Source: Streptomyces sp. AC558_RSS880 (GTDB taxonomy: Bacteria; Actinomycetota; Actinomycetes; Streptomycetales; Streptomycetaceae). From it: 39,270 nt of DNA. Below are positions 25,259 to 31,878 of this stretch, in pieces. The first letter of the stretch is position 1, and every line of letters begins with the position of its first letter. The stretch is from contig NZ_JAGMUJ010000073.1 in the NCBI RefSeq assembly GCF_019049255.1, forward strand, positions 1 to 39,270. The letters are read 5' to 3'. A program made the translations under genes and the position numbers. The notes under the pieces were generated by a model. That model saw nothing but the letters and a program-made list of their open reading frames with translations. It did not search any database and was not told where the DNA came from.

Positions 25259-25310
25259 GAAAAAAGCCTCCGGACGCTCCCGCCGGGGCGCCGAAGGCCG
25301 ACGTGCACAT
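25230..25310 (-). CDS. Possible 26-residue leader peptide before the MFS gene
   Basis: An ATG at 25310 opens a 26-codon frame, beginning MCTSAFGAPAGASGG and ending in LRHLRHL, that crosses the hairpin and overlaps the MFS start out of frame. Translation through the stem would open it. No clear ribosome binding site was identified, so coding status is uncertain. Confidence 0.25.
   Translation of the reverse strand: MCTSAFGAPAGASGGFFHALRHLRHL
25260..25298 (-). terminator. Intrinsic terminator or attenuator overlapping the MFS ribosome binding site
   Basis: On the minus strand an 8-bp stem (25298-25291 with 25273-25266, one G-U pair), with further pairing possible inside the loop, is followed by six T (25265-25260), then C and the MFS ATG at 25258. 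The MFS Shine-Dalgarno GGAGG lies in the 3' arm. The structure can terminate the upstream transcript and hide the ribosome binding site. Confidence 0.65.
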
Positions 25311-25327
25311 TCTAGCGCCCCGTGACC

Positions 25328-26287
25328 TCAGCCGAGACGGCGGACCGGGGTGCCGGAGAGGTAGGCCTCGATGTCCTCGACCGCCTGGCCGTAGTACGTG
25401 CGGTAGTTGAGCTGGGAGACGTAGCCGAGGTGCGGGGTGGCCAGGAGGCGGGGCGCGGTGCGCATCGGGTGGTCGGAGGGAAGCGGTTCCGTGTCGAAGA
25501 CGTCGACCGCCGCGCCCGCGATACGGCCCTCGTGCAGCGCGGTGAGCAGCGCGTCCTGGTCGACGAGTGCCGAGCGGGAGGTGTTGACCAGGTGGGCGGT
25601 CGGCTTCATCAGGGCCAGTTCGGGGGCGCCCAGGATGCCCCGGGTGGTGTCGCCCAGGACCAGGTGGAGCGAGACGAAGTCGCTGGTGCGGAGCAACTCC
25701 TCCTTCGAGGAGGCCAGTTCGACGCCCACCTCGTCCGTGCGCTCCTCGGTGAGGTGCGGGCTCCACGCCGTGACCTCCATGCCGAAGGCGAGGCCCACCC
25801 GCGCCACCCGGCTGCCGATCTTGCCCAGGCCGAGCAGGCCGAGGCGGCGGCCGTGCAGGTCCGCGCCGACCGTCGACTGCCAAGGGCCGCCCGCACGCAG
25901 GGCGTTGTGCTCCGTGACGATGCCGCGGGCGAGTCCGAGGAGGAGCGCCCAGGTCAGCTCCACCGGCGGGGTGGGGGAGCTCCGGGTGCCGCAGACCGTG
26001 ACGCCGTTGCGTTCGGCGGCCGCGTAGTCGATCACCGAGTTGCGCATGCCGGACGCGACGATCAGCTTCAGCCGGGGGAGCCGGTCGAGGAGGGAGGCGC
26101 GGAACGGGACGCGTTCGCGCAGGGTCACCGCGATGTCGAAGTCGGCGAGGGCCGCCGCCAGTTCGTCCTCCGAGGCGAAGTGCTCGGTGAAGGAGGTGAC
26201 CTCCACCCGGTCACCCACCGGGCTCCAGTCGGCGATCGTGGTGGCGATGTCCTGGAAGTCGTCGAGCACGGCACAGCGAAGCCGCAT
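25328..26287 (-). CDS. D-2-hydroxyacid dehydrogenase
   Basis: A 319-residue NAD(P)-dependent oxidoreductase of the D-isomer-specific 2-hydroxyacid dehydrogenase family, which interconverts 2-oxoacids and D-2-hydroxyacids. The first domain starts MRLRCAVLDDFQDIATTIAD. The cofactor loop is LGLLGLGKIGSRVARVG. The catalytic Arg lies in NTSRSALVD and the catalytic His in LATPHLGYVS; the Glu lies in the DVFDTEPLP region. The length fits. The ATG at 26287 is preferred because upstream codons belong to a different fragment. The substrate is not evident. It is followed by the hairpin and the MFS gene. Confidence 0.92.
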   Translation of the reverse strand: MRLRCAVLDDFQDIATTIADWSPVGDRVEVTSFTEHFASEDELAAALADFDIAVTLRERVPFRASLLDRLPRLKLIVASGMRNSVIDYAAAERNGVTVCGTRSSPTPPVELTWALLLGLARGIVTEHNALRAGGPWQSTVGADLHGRRLGLLGLGKIGSRVARVGLAFGMEVTAWSPHLTEERTDEVGVELASSKEELLRTSDFVSLHLVLGDTTRGILGAPELALMKPTAHLVNTSRSALVDQDALLTALHEGRIAGAAVDVFDTEPLPSDHPMRTAPRLLATPHLGYVSQLNYRTYYGQAVEDIEAYLSGTPVRRLG

Positions 26288-26668
26288 GACAGTCCTTTCC
26301 CGAGAGACCGGCGCCTCCGCCACGGCACGGGCGGACGCCTCCGGATTGTCCACCACGGTGCTGTGGCCGCAGTCGGGGACCTGGATCACCACGGGGGCGG
26401 TGGGGTGACGTCGGCACGTCCCGGCCGGGAAGGAAGGTCCCAGGCGCCTGTGGCGGGAGACGGCACGGTGATCCGCTTGCCGTTCCGTCACAGTGCCACC
26501 CGCTGCGAGCCCTTCATCTCCTTGTCCGGTCGCCACGTGTCATGGCGTACGGGAGCATTCCGATACCCAAGATCCCGAGGGCCCCGTCCGGAGTTTCCCT
26601 GGAATCGGAACCGATCTGCGGCGGAAGGGCCCGTGCGGGCCTCCACCGAGGACGGCGAGGCGTCGGCA
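26288..26668. other. Region between dehydrogenase and small membrane protein gene
   Basis: About 380 bases holding the possible hydrolase remnant (26296-26410) and the dehydrogenase promoter. No other convincing gene or structure is seen. Confidence 0.5.
26296..26410 (-). pseudogene. Possible alpha/beta-hydrolase C-terminal remnant
   Basis: The minus frame reads VVIQVPDCGHSTVVDNPEAS, the usual surroundings of the catalytic histidine (GH) at the end of alpha/beta hydrolases. No nucleophile or upstream hydrolase sequence is seen. It runs on in frame into the dehydrogenase start. A short remnant is the likeliest reading, but the evidence is slim. Confidence 0.35.
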
Positions 26669-26854
26669 TCAAGAACGAGTCTTCCGATGGGCCAGGAATG
26701 CGAGGACCGCCAGAACAGCTCCGCTCACCGCGGCGATCAATCCGAGCACGATCGGCACAGCATCATCAGTGACCGTTCCCGCAACGCACGCGTATATACC
26801 TCCTGTCATTAAAACCGCGGAAAAGGTCCGCACTCCTCTTACCGCGTCGTTCAT
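26669..26854 (-). CDS. Small two-TM membrane protein, candidate orphan immunity protein
   Basis: A 61-residue protein with a strong AAGGAGG ribosome binding site about 7 bases before its ATG. Two hydrophobic segments (FSAVLMTGGIYACVAGTV and VPIVLGLIAAVSGAVLAVLAFLA) are joined by a short acidic loop (TDDA). The tail is basic (HRKTRS). It lies after a decayed Rhs core end and has the same length and topology as the protein at 27273-27458. I infer that it is the immunity gene of an older, now lost, Rhs tip. No family is recognised; a generic small membrane protein is the alternative. Confidence 0.65.
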   Translation of the reverse strand: MNDAVRGVRTFSAVLMTGGIYACVAGTVTDDAVPIVLGLIAAVSGAVLAVLAFLAHRKTRS

Positions 26855-26908
26855 CGATTCCTCCTTTCGTCGCACTTCGGTGCCGTTCCCTTCGCTTTCG
26901 CACGAGAG

Positions 26909-26942
26909 CTGTGGGACCGGGAGGCACTTCCCGGTCCCACAG
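26909..26942 (-). terminator. Hairpin at the end of the Rhs remnant
   Basis: A perfect 14-bp inverted repeat (26909-26922 with 26929-26942) with a 6-nt loop lies between the Rhs remnant and the orphan small gene. No T run follows, so termination strength is uncertain. Confidence 0.6.
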
Positions 26943-26944
26943 CC

Positions 26945-27141
26945 GTTTACGGGGCCGCCCGCGGCATAGGGGTAGGGGGTTGGTTTCCTGGCCGGAGGGT
27001 CGGGTTGGGTGAAGCGGCCGAGGGTGGGGTCGTAGCAGCGGTGGCCCATCCTGTGCAGGCCGGTCGGGTCGGCGTACGCGCAGGTATGCGTCCGGTTGCC
27101 GCTGTCGTCGGTGAAGCAGTAGGACTTCCCCAGTCGTCCTT
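26945..27141 (-). pseudogene. Decayed second copy of the Rhs core C-terminus
   Basis: Reading down the minus strand, the frame gives WGKSYCFTDDSGNRTHTCAY, then ADPTGLHRMGHRCYDPTLGR and FTQPDPPARKP with a final YPYAAGGPVN. These match the conserved end of the intact Rhs protein (GKSYYYLTDATGN, DPTGLYKMGHRYYDPSLGR, FTQPDPSGQE, YLYAAGDPIN) at nucleotide as well as protein level. Two internal deletions and the loss of the DPxGL end show decay. The remnant lies after the current immunity genes, in the position expected of an older toxin cassette displaced by a new one. Confidence 0.85.
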
Positions 27142-27175
27142 AACGTCTGTTCTTCATCAACGTCTGTTCTTCATC
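27142..27175. repeat. Tandem duplication of 17 bp
   Basis: The 17-bp sequence AACGTCTGTTCTTCATC is repeated head to tail with no mismatch (27142-27158 and 27159-27175). The duplication covers the 3' end of the small gene 27157-27276 (its MKNRR codons) and marks the junction with the Rhs remnant. Confidence 0.9.
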
Positions 27176-27276
27176 GCAACGTAGAGCACCAGCGCAATGC
27201 ACCCCAGGAAGACGGTGCCGACGAGCCATTCATAGCCACTGGGTGCAAAACCGGTGAGAACTGCCAGGTGATTCAC
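27157..27276 (-). CDS. 39-residue single-TM protein, candidate Rhs immunity subunit
   Basis: A 39-residue protein starting at GTG (27276) with a GGAAGGGG ribosome binding site 5 bases upstream. One hydrophobic segment (WLVGTVFLGCIALVLYVAM) is followed by the basic end KNRR. Its start overlaps the stop of the preceding small gene by 4 bases (GTGA), so the two are translationally coupled. Both end in MKNR plus basic residues. Because they directly follow the Rhs toxin-like tip, an immunity role is inferred. No known family is recognised. Confidence 0.6.
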   Translation of the reverse strand: MNHLAVLTGFAPSGYEWLVGTVFLGCIALVLYVAMKNRR

Positions 27277-27458
27277 CGTCGCCCCTTCCGGTTCTTCATC
27301 AAAAGGAACATGACGGAAACGAGCAGAACCAGGCCGATCGCCGCAGGTATCTGCCAACCTGGGCCGCCCTCCGATTCCTGCACTGCCAGCGCAAGCAACC
27401 CGGTGGCCGCCAGAACAGCCACGGATACACCAATGAAGAACTGTGCCTTGCTGCTCAT
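27273..27458 (-). CDS. 61-residue two-TM protein, candidate Rhs immunity protein
   Basis: A 61-residue protein starting MSSKAQFF, with an AGGAGG ribosome binding site 8 bases upstream. Two hydrophobic helices (FIGVSVAVLAATGLLALAV and IPAAIGLVLLVSVMFLLM) are joined by the polar loop QESEGGPGWQ, and the tail is KNRKGRR. It is the first gene after the Rhs stop, 84 bases downstream, with a hairpin between. In Rhs and other polymorphic-toxin loci this slot holds the immunity gene. A small membrane protein fits a toxin acting on the membrane. Immunity is an inference from position and topology. Confidence 0.68.
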   Translation of the reverse strand: MSSKAQFFIGVSVAVLAATGLLALAVQESEGGPGWQIPAAIGLVLLVSVMFLLMKNRKGRR

Positions 27459-27480
27459 CGACCTTCCTCCTGTGAGAGTC

Positions 27481-27504
27481 GGGGGCGTCCATCCGGACGC
27501 CCCC
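27481..27504 (-). terminator. Hairpin between rhs and the small membrane genes
   Basis: A perfect 10-bp GC-rich inverted repeat (27481-27490 with 27495-27504) with a 4-nt loop lies 38 bases after the Rhs stop and 22 bases before the first immunity candidate. It may reduce read-through, so that the small genes may also have their own promoter. Confidence 0.65.
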
Positions 27505-27542
27505 GGTCTCCCGTACGTGCTTTTCGGTCTTCTTCTTTATGA

Positions 27543-30500
27543 TTACGAGCGAGCGGCCGCGGTACCCGCCGCCGCCGCTCCTCCCAAGCCCGCCGCCAAG
27601 ACGTGGCAGCCGCTGATCCCCGCGCCGACAGACGTTCCAAGGGTCGGAGCCGCGCCGACGGCAGCCGCTGCCAGGCACAGCGCCTCAGTCCCGGCTGCGG
27701 TCAGAATGCCCACCTTGGTGGCGAAGGCGGCATCTTCGTTTCCGGTGATGGTCTCGTATGCCAGCTTGCCGAACTCCAGGCCCCCGGAAAGGTTCGGGAA
27801 GGAAAGCAGCCCGGACGGGTCACTGTTGTTGATGGGATCGCCTGCGGCGTAGAGGTAGGGGTTGGTTTCCTGGCCGGAGGGGTCGGGTTGGGTGAAGCGG
27901 CCGAGAGACGGGTCGTAGTAGCGGTGGCCCATCTTGTACAGGCCGGTCGGGTCGAGGTAGGTGCCGGCGTAGCGGTAGGGCTGGGGGACGGCCTCGGTGG
28001 GTGTGGTGCGGGGCAGGCCGGTGGGGCCGTAGGCGTAGGTGTGGGTGCGCTTGCCCGTGTCGTCGACGAGGCCGAGGACGTTGCCGGTGGCGTCGGTGAG
28101 GTAGTAGTAGGACTTCCCCCCAGTCGTCATGGAGTTCAGGGTGCCCGCGGGTTCGCGGATGAATCCGGTGTCGACGCCGTTGGTGGTCGTGGAGGCCAGG
28201 CCGAGTGCGGTGTGGTGGAACCAGGTCGAACCCAGCTTGGTGCGCTCGGCGTTGGTGGTGCCGGAGTGGACGAGGTCGTAGGTCTTGCCGCCTGCGGTGA
28301 TGCCGGACAGTTGGCTGTAGTCCGTCCAGGTCTCGTTCGTACGGGCCACGCTGCCGGCGCCGGAGGTCTCGTTGCCGAGCTTGTCGTAGGACCAGCCGGT
28401 GGTGGAGCCGTTCTTCCCGGTCAGCTCGGAGGCGTCGTTGTACGTGTACGTCGTGGAGCCTGGGCAGGTGCTCTTGCCGCCGTCGTGGCTGGTGAGGTTG
28501 CCGGCCCTGTCGAAGCAGTACAGCCACGACGCCTTGCGCGTGCCCGCCGCGTCGGCCTCCAGGGCGTAGGAGAGGCGGTCCTGGGAGTCGTAGGTGTAGG
28601 TGGTCGTGTAATCGGTGAGGTTGTCGGTGCGGGTGCGGATCTTGGTGGTGTCCTTGCCCGCGGTGTTCTCGTAGCTGTAGGCGAGGTCGATCAGCGTCGT
28701 CGTGCCGGAGGTGGTTTTGATCGCCTGCGGTCGGCCGTTGTCGTCGATGGTGACGGCCTGGGTGGTGCCGCCGGGGTAGACGGTCTTGGTGCGCTTGTCG
28801 TTGTCGTCGTAGTCGAAGTCGGTCTTCTTGCCGTCCGGGGCGGTCAGGTAATCCAGGCGGCCGGCCTCGTCCCAGGTGTAGTCCGTCTTTCCGGTCGGGT
28901 CGGTGTAGTGGTCGACATCACCGCCCGGTGTGTACGCCAGCGCCGTCTGTGCGCCGTTCTGCAGGGTGCGGACGCTCTCGCGGTTGAGCTTGTCGTAGTC
29001 CCACTTGGTGGTGCCGGAGGCGTCCGTGCGGGACTTCACGTTGCCGTCACCGTCGTAGGAGTAAGTGATCGTGAAGTTCGTCGAGGAGACCTCGCGGACG
29101 CGGTCGCGGGAGTCGTAGCCGTAGACGGTGGTGATGCCGCGGCCGTCCTCGACGGTCTCCACCCGGCCCAGCGCGTCGTAGGTGTACGTCGTCTCGCCCA
29201 GCGGCGCCGGCGGCTTCACCCTGATCAGGTTGCCCTGGTCGTCGTAGGTGAAGGAGGTGACCTTGCCGTTGCCGTCCTTCGCCGTGCAGCGCTGGCCCTC
29301 GAAACCGCCGCACTTCGGGTCGGCCTCGTTGTAGGTGTACTCGCGCGTCGCACCGGCGGTGCCCGACGTGGTGACCGACAGGGTGTTGCCGTTGGTGTCG
29401 TACGTGAAGCTGTCCCTGCGGCCGTCGGCGGTGGTGAAGTCGTTGGGCAGGTCGGTGCCGGCGATCGTCTGGTACTGGGTCACCGACGCGGTCGCGCCCA
29501 TCGGCAGCTTCTGGGAGACGGCGTTGTTGCGGCCGTCCCAGCCGTAGGTGGTCGTGTTGCCGCCCGTGCCGTCCGTGCCGGTGCCCATCGCGTCGACGGC
29601 GGTCTGGGTGAGGTGGTTCTTGTAGGTGGCGTGGCGGGAATGGCCGAGCGGGTCGGTGACCTTGGTGACCTCGCCGTCCGCGTTGTGGACGTACTCGGTG
29701 GCGTCGCCGTCGGGGTCGGTGACCGTGGTGGTGCCCGCGTCCGACGGGGTGGCAGCCGTGTGGTCGTAGGTCCATGTCGGGCCTGTGTGGCCGCCGGACG
29801 AGGACTCCGTCGCCCGCTGCATCGACGTGATCCGGTTGTGGGAGTCGTAGGTGAACAGGGTGACGGTGCCCTCAGGGGTGGTCACCTTGGTCACCCGGCG
29901 GGAGGAGTCGTACTCGTAGGCGGTGGCCTTGCCGGCGGTGTCGGTGACCTTGACGAGGTTGCCGGCCGCATCGAGGTCGAGGACGGCGGTGCGGCCGGTG
30001 TGGTCCTTGGCCTGCCACTGGCTCGCGTCCGTCTTGAGCAGGTCGATCCACCGGCCCGAGCGGGTCTCGGTCAGCTTGAAGCCCTTGTGCTCGGCGCCCT
30101 CGTCGTGCTGGTCGACGGTGATCGTGCCGTCGTTCTTGTCCGTCACCTTCGTGAGCGTGCCGTGCTCGTCGTAGGTGTCCTTGGTGCCGGACTTGCGGTC
30201 GGTCAGGGTGTAGGTGCCGTCCGCGTTCTTCCTCAGGTCCTTCGAGTAGCCCGTCGGGGTGGTGTAGGTGCCGTCCGCGTCGGCGGTGAAGCGCAGCAGG
30301 TTGCCGGTGGCGTCGAAGACGTCCACCTCGCCGTCGCCGACCTGGAGGTAGCGCTCGTAGGCCTGCCACCAGCGCTGCGACACCTTCCCCCACGGCGCTT
30401 CGAGGGAGTTGTAGGTGCGGGTGAGCTGGAGTTTCTGGCCCACGCCGGCGATGTCGAAGTCCGTGGCCGCCAGCATCAGGTTGCCGTCGGAGACGTTCAC

Positions 30501-30920
30501 CCGCGCCACGAGGGCGTCGTTCAGGCGGGTGTCGAGGATGCGGTGCCAGGGCACCTCGCCCTGGCCCTCGGGGACGTACGTCGTCTCGGCGGCGGCGGAT
30601 GCTCGGGCGGTGGTGCCCTTTCCGGCCGCACGGGTCGCGAGGGCCTGCTGCGCCGCGCGCCACGCGGCGACCTCCGCGGACGGTTCGGCCTCCGCCCTGG
30701 ACGCCGGAGGCCGCGTCGAGCCCGTCGGCGTCGCGGGGGCCTCGACCTTCGTCGGCTTCGTCCACGGACTCTCCGGCTCCGGCAGCACGGGCTTCGGTGT
30801 CGCCGCCAGGCCGGGTGCCGCGGCGATCACCACGGCCGCCGTGGTGATCGCCGCGACGAGAGCGGTTCTGTGTGTTCTCCGGGCACGCCACAACGGCGTG
30901 CGCGCGGCACGCGAGTGCAT
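27543..30920 (-). CDS. Secreted Rhs/YD-repeat protein with a short hydrophobic C-terminal tip
   Basis: A 1125-residue protein. It begins with a basic region and signal peptide (TALVAAITTAAVVIAAAPGLAA), so it is exported by Sec and has no anchor motif. A DUF6531 domain covers about residues 130-270 (GNLMLAATDFDIAGVGQKLQ). About twenty YD repeats follow, with TYDSHNRITSM-like units, making a beta cage. The Rhs core end carries YRYAGTYLDPTGLYKMGHRY and YDPSLGRFTQPDPSG, closing on NSDPSGL, the likely self-cleavage site. The last 87 residues form a variable tip rich in Ala, Gly and hydrophobic runs, with two Cys. By family precedent the tip is the toxin. A membrane-acting or pore-forming tip is inferred; no known nuclease motif is seen. 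Confidence 0.9.
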   Translation of the reverse strand: MHSRAARTPLWRARRTHRTALVAAITTAAVVIAAAPGLAATPKPVLPEPESPWTKPTKVEAPATPTGSTRPPASRAEAEPSAEVAAWRAAQQALATRAAGKGTTARASAAAETTYVPEGQGEVPWHRILDTRLNDALVARVNVSDGNLMLAATDFDIAGVGQKLQLTRTYNSLEAPWGKVSQRWWQAYERYLQVGDGEVDVFDATGNLLRFTADADGTYTTPTGYSKDLRKNADGTYTLTDRKSGTKDTYDEHGTLTKVTDKNDGTITVDQHDEGAEHKGFKLTETRSGRWIDLLKTDASQWQAKDHTGRTAVLDLDAAGNLVKVTDTAGKATAYEYDSSRRVTKVTTPEGTVTLFTYDSHNRITSMQRATESSSGGHTGPTWTYDHTAATPSDAGTTTVTDPDGDATEYVHNADGEVTKVTDPLGHSRHATYKNHLTQTAVDAMGTGTDGTGGNTTTYGWDGRNNAVSQKLPMGATASVTQYQTIAGTDLPNDFTTADGRRDSFTYDTNGNTLSVTTSGTAGATREYTYNEADPKCGGFEGQRCTAKDGNGKVTSFTYDDQGNLIRVKPPAPLGETTYTYDALGRVETVEDGRGITTVYGYDSRDRVREVSSTNFTITYSYDGDGNVKSRTDASGTTKWDYDKLNRESVRTLQNGAQTALAYTPGGDVDHYTDPTGKTDYTWDEAGRLDYLTAPDGKKTDFDYDDNDKRTKTVYPGGTTQAVTIDDNGRPQAIKTTSGTTTLIDLAYSYENTAGKDTTKIRTRTDNLTDYTTTYTYDSQDRLSYALEADAAGTRKASWLYCFDRAGNLTSHDGGKSTCPGSTTYTYNDASELTGKNGSTTGWSYDKLGNETSGAGSVARTNETWTDYSQLSGITAGGKTYDLVHSGTTNAERTKLGSTWFHHTALGLASTTTNGVDTGFIREPAGTLNSMTTGGKSYYYLTDATGNVLGLVDDTGKRTHTYAYGPTGLPRTTPTEAVPQPYRYAGTYLDPTGLYKMGHRYYDPSLGRFTQPDPSGQETNPYLYAAGDPINNSDPSGLLSFPNLSGGLEFGKLAYETITGNEDAAFATKVGILTAAGTEALCLAAAAVGAAPTLGTSVGAGISGCHVLAAGLGGAAAAGTAAARS

Positions 30921-31442
30921 CAGCTTCCCCCACAGGGAGTCAGGAGTACGACAGACAGGCAGTCAGAACCGGTGCTCCCTCACGGTCACCGGCGACCCAC
31001 AAGTTGTCACAGGACGCACACGAACCGGCGTGCCGTGCCCTCGAACGTCATATGCATACGGGCCGGAATGAGTCCCACCGCTTATTGCGTGCAAATGACC
31101 TTTTACTCGGGCGAATTGGGCTGCTCAGGGTGCGAGGTTATCCATTCCTCACCCCTTTCTCGCGACGGCATCGACCGAAAAGCTTCAAGACAGGGCCAAT
31201 TCGGGTGCCTTCCGCTCTCGGGGGGTGCTTTTCCGGCCAGGTTCATGGCGCGGCGGCCGTCCGTATGGACGGCGCTTGCCCGGCTCCTCGGGTGCGGATG
31301 AGGGAAACGCCTGGTGGCAACTTGTCTCAGAGGGTGCGCGCGCCCCGTGAGGTTCCTGTGGGAGCGATTCCACAACCTGCACACTGGTCGCGTCCGGTCG
31401 GCCCAGTCGCATCCGCCCCCGCTTCGTGAAGGATTCCCAGCG
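30921..31442. other. Intergenic region upstream of rhs
   Basis: About 520 bases with no convincing gene between the rhs start and the two-TM gene. It should contain the rhs promoter on the minus strand near 30921-31050, and the promoter of the plus-strand gene. Open frames here overlap the opposite strand and have no recognisable product. Confidence 0.5.
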
Positions 31443-31757
31443 ATGAGTGAACCGGGCAGAGCCCTGCCCTCCTGCCGTTTCCGTCCGAGACGCCGCACCG
31501 CCACGAACCGGTTCACCGGTCCTGTCCGGTGCGCCGGACGCCTGCTGTGCTGGAACCTCGCCGCAGGCATGGCCACGGCCGCCACCGACCTCCTCCTCGC
31601 ACCGTCCGTCGGCTGGTGGCCCGTCCTCTGGCCGCTGCCCTGGTACCTCGCCTGCGTGTTTTTCCTCGCCTGGGCCGTCCTGCGCGCCCGTGAGAAGGCC
31701 GCACACCGGCCGCCGGACGAGGAGGACCTACCAGGCGAGTGGGACGCGGCGGCCTGA
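31443..31757 (+). CDS. Small two-TM membrane protein (hypothetical)
   Basis: A 104-residue protein with an ATG at 31443 and a GAAGGA ribosome binding site about 9 bases upstream. Residues 30-80 form two hydrophobic helices (LLCWNLAAGMATAATDLLLA and VLWPLPWYLACVFFLAWAVL), preceded by an Arg-rich N-terminus and followed by a polar acidic tail (PPDEEDLPGEWD). No family is recognised. It lies just upstream of hemB on the same strand but is separated from it by a terminator-like hairpin. A role with hemB is not supported. Confidence 0.72.
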   Translation: MSEPGRALPSCRFRPRRRTATNRFTGPVRCAGRLLCWNLAAGMATAATDLLLAPSVGWWPVLWPLPWYLACVFFLAWAVLRAREKAAHRPPDEEDLPGEWDAAA

Positions 31758-31787
31758 GGGGGAGACGGCTGCGCGTGACGCGGCCGT

Positions 31788-31810
31788 GGGCCCGGGGAGA
31801 CGCCGGGCCC
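31788..31810 (+). terminator. Hairpin after the two-TM gene
   Basis: An 8-bp perfect GC-rich inverted repeat (31788-31795 with 31803-31810) with a 7-nt loop, 30 bases after the stop and about 70 bases before hemB. No T run follows, so termination may be partial. Confidence 0.55.
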
Positions 31811-31878
31811 GGTCCCGGAGGTCCGGGCCGACTGTGCGTCGGCAAAGGCACGGGTGGGGCGGGCGTAGCGTAGGCGGT

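Noticed and set aside
28100..30400. Regular repeats in the rhs gene as a possible CRISPR array or satellite
   Set aside because: The periodicity is that of the YD-repeat protein code; the units vary, have no uniform spacers, and lie in a clean reading frame.
27603..31301. A 1232-codon plus-strand open frame antisense to rhs
   Set aside because: It is Val/Gly/Arg-rich without any domain, and mirrors the codon structure of the YD-repeat gene on the other strand; GC-rich third positions keep such shadows open.
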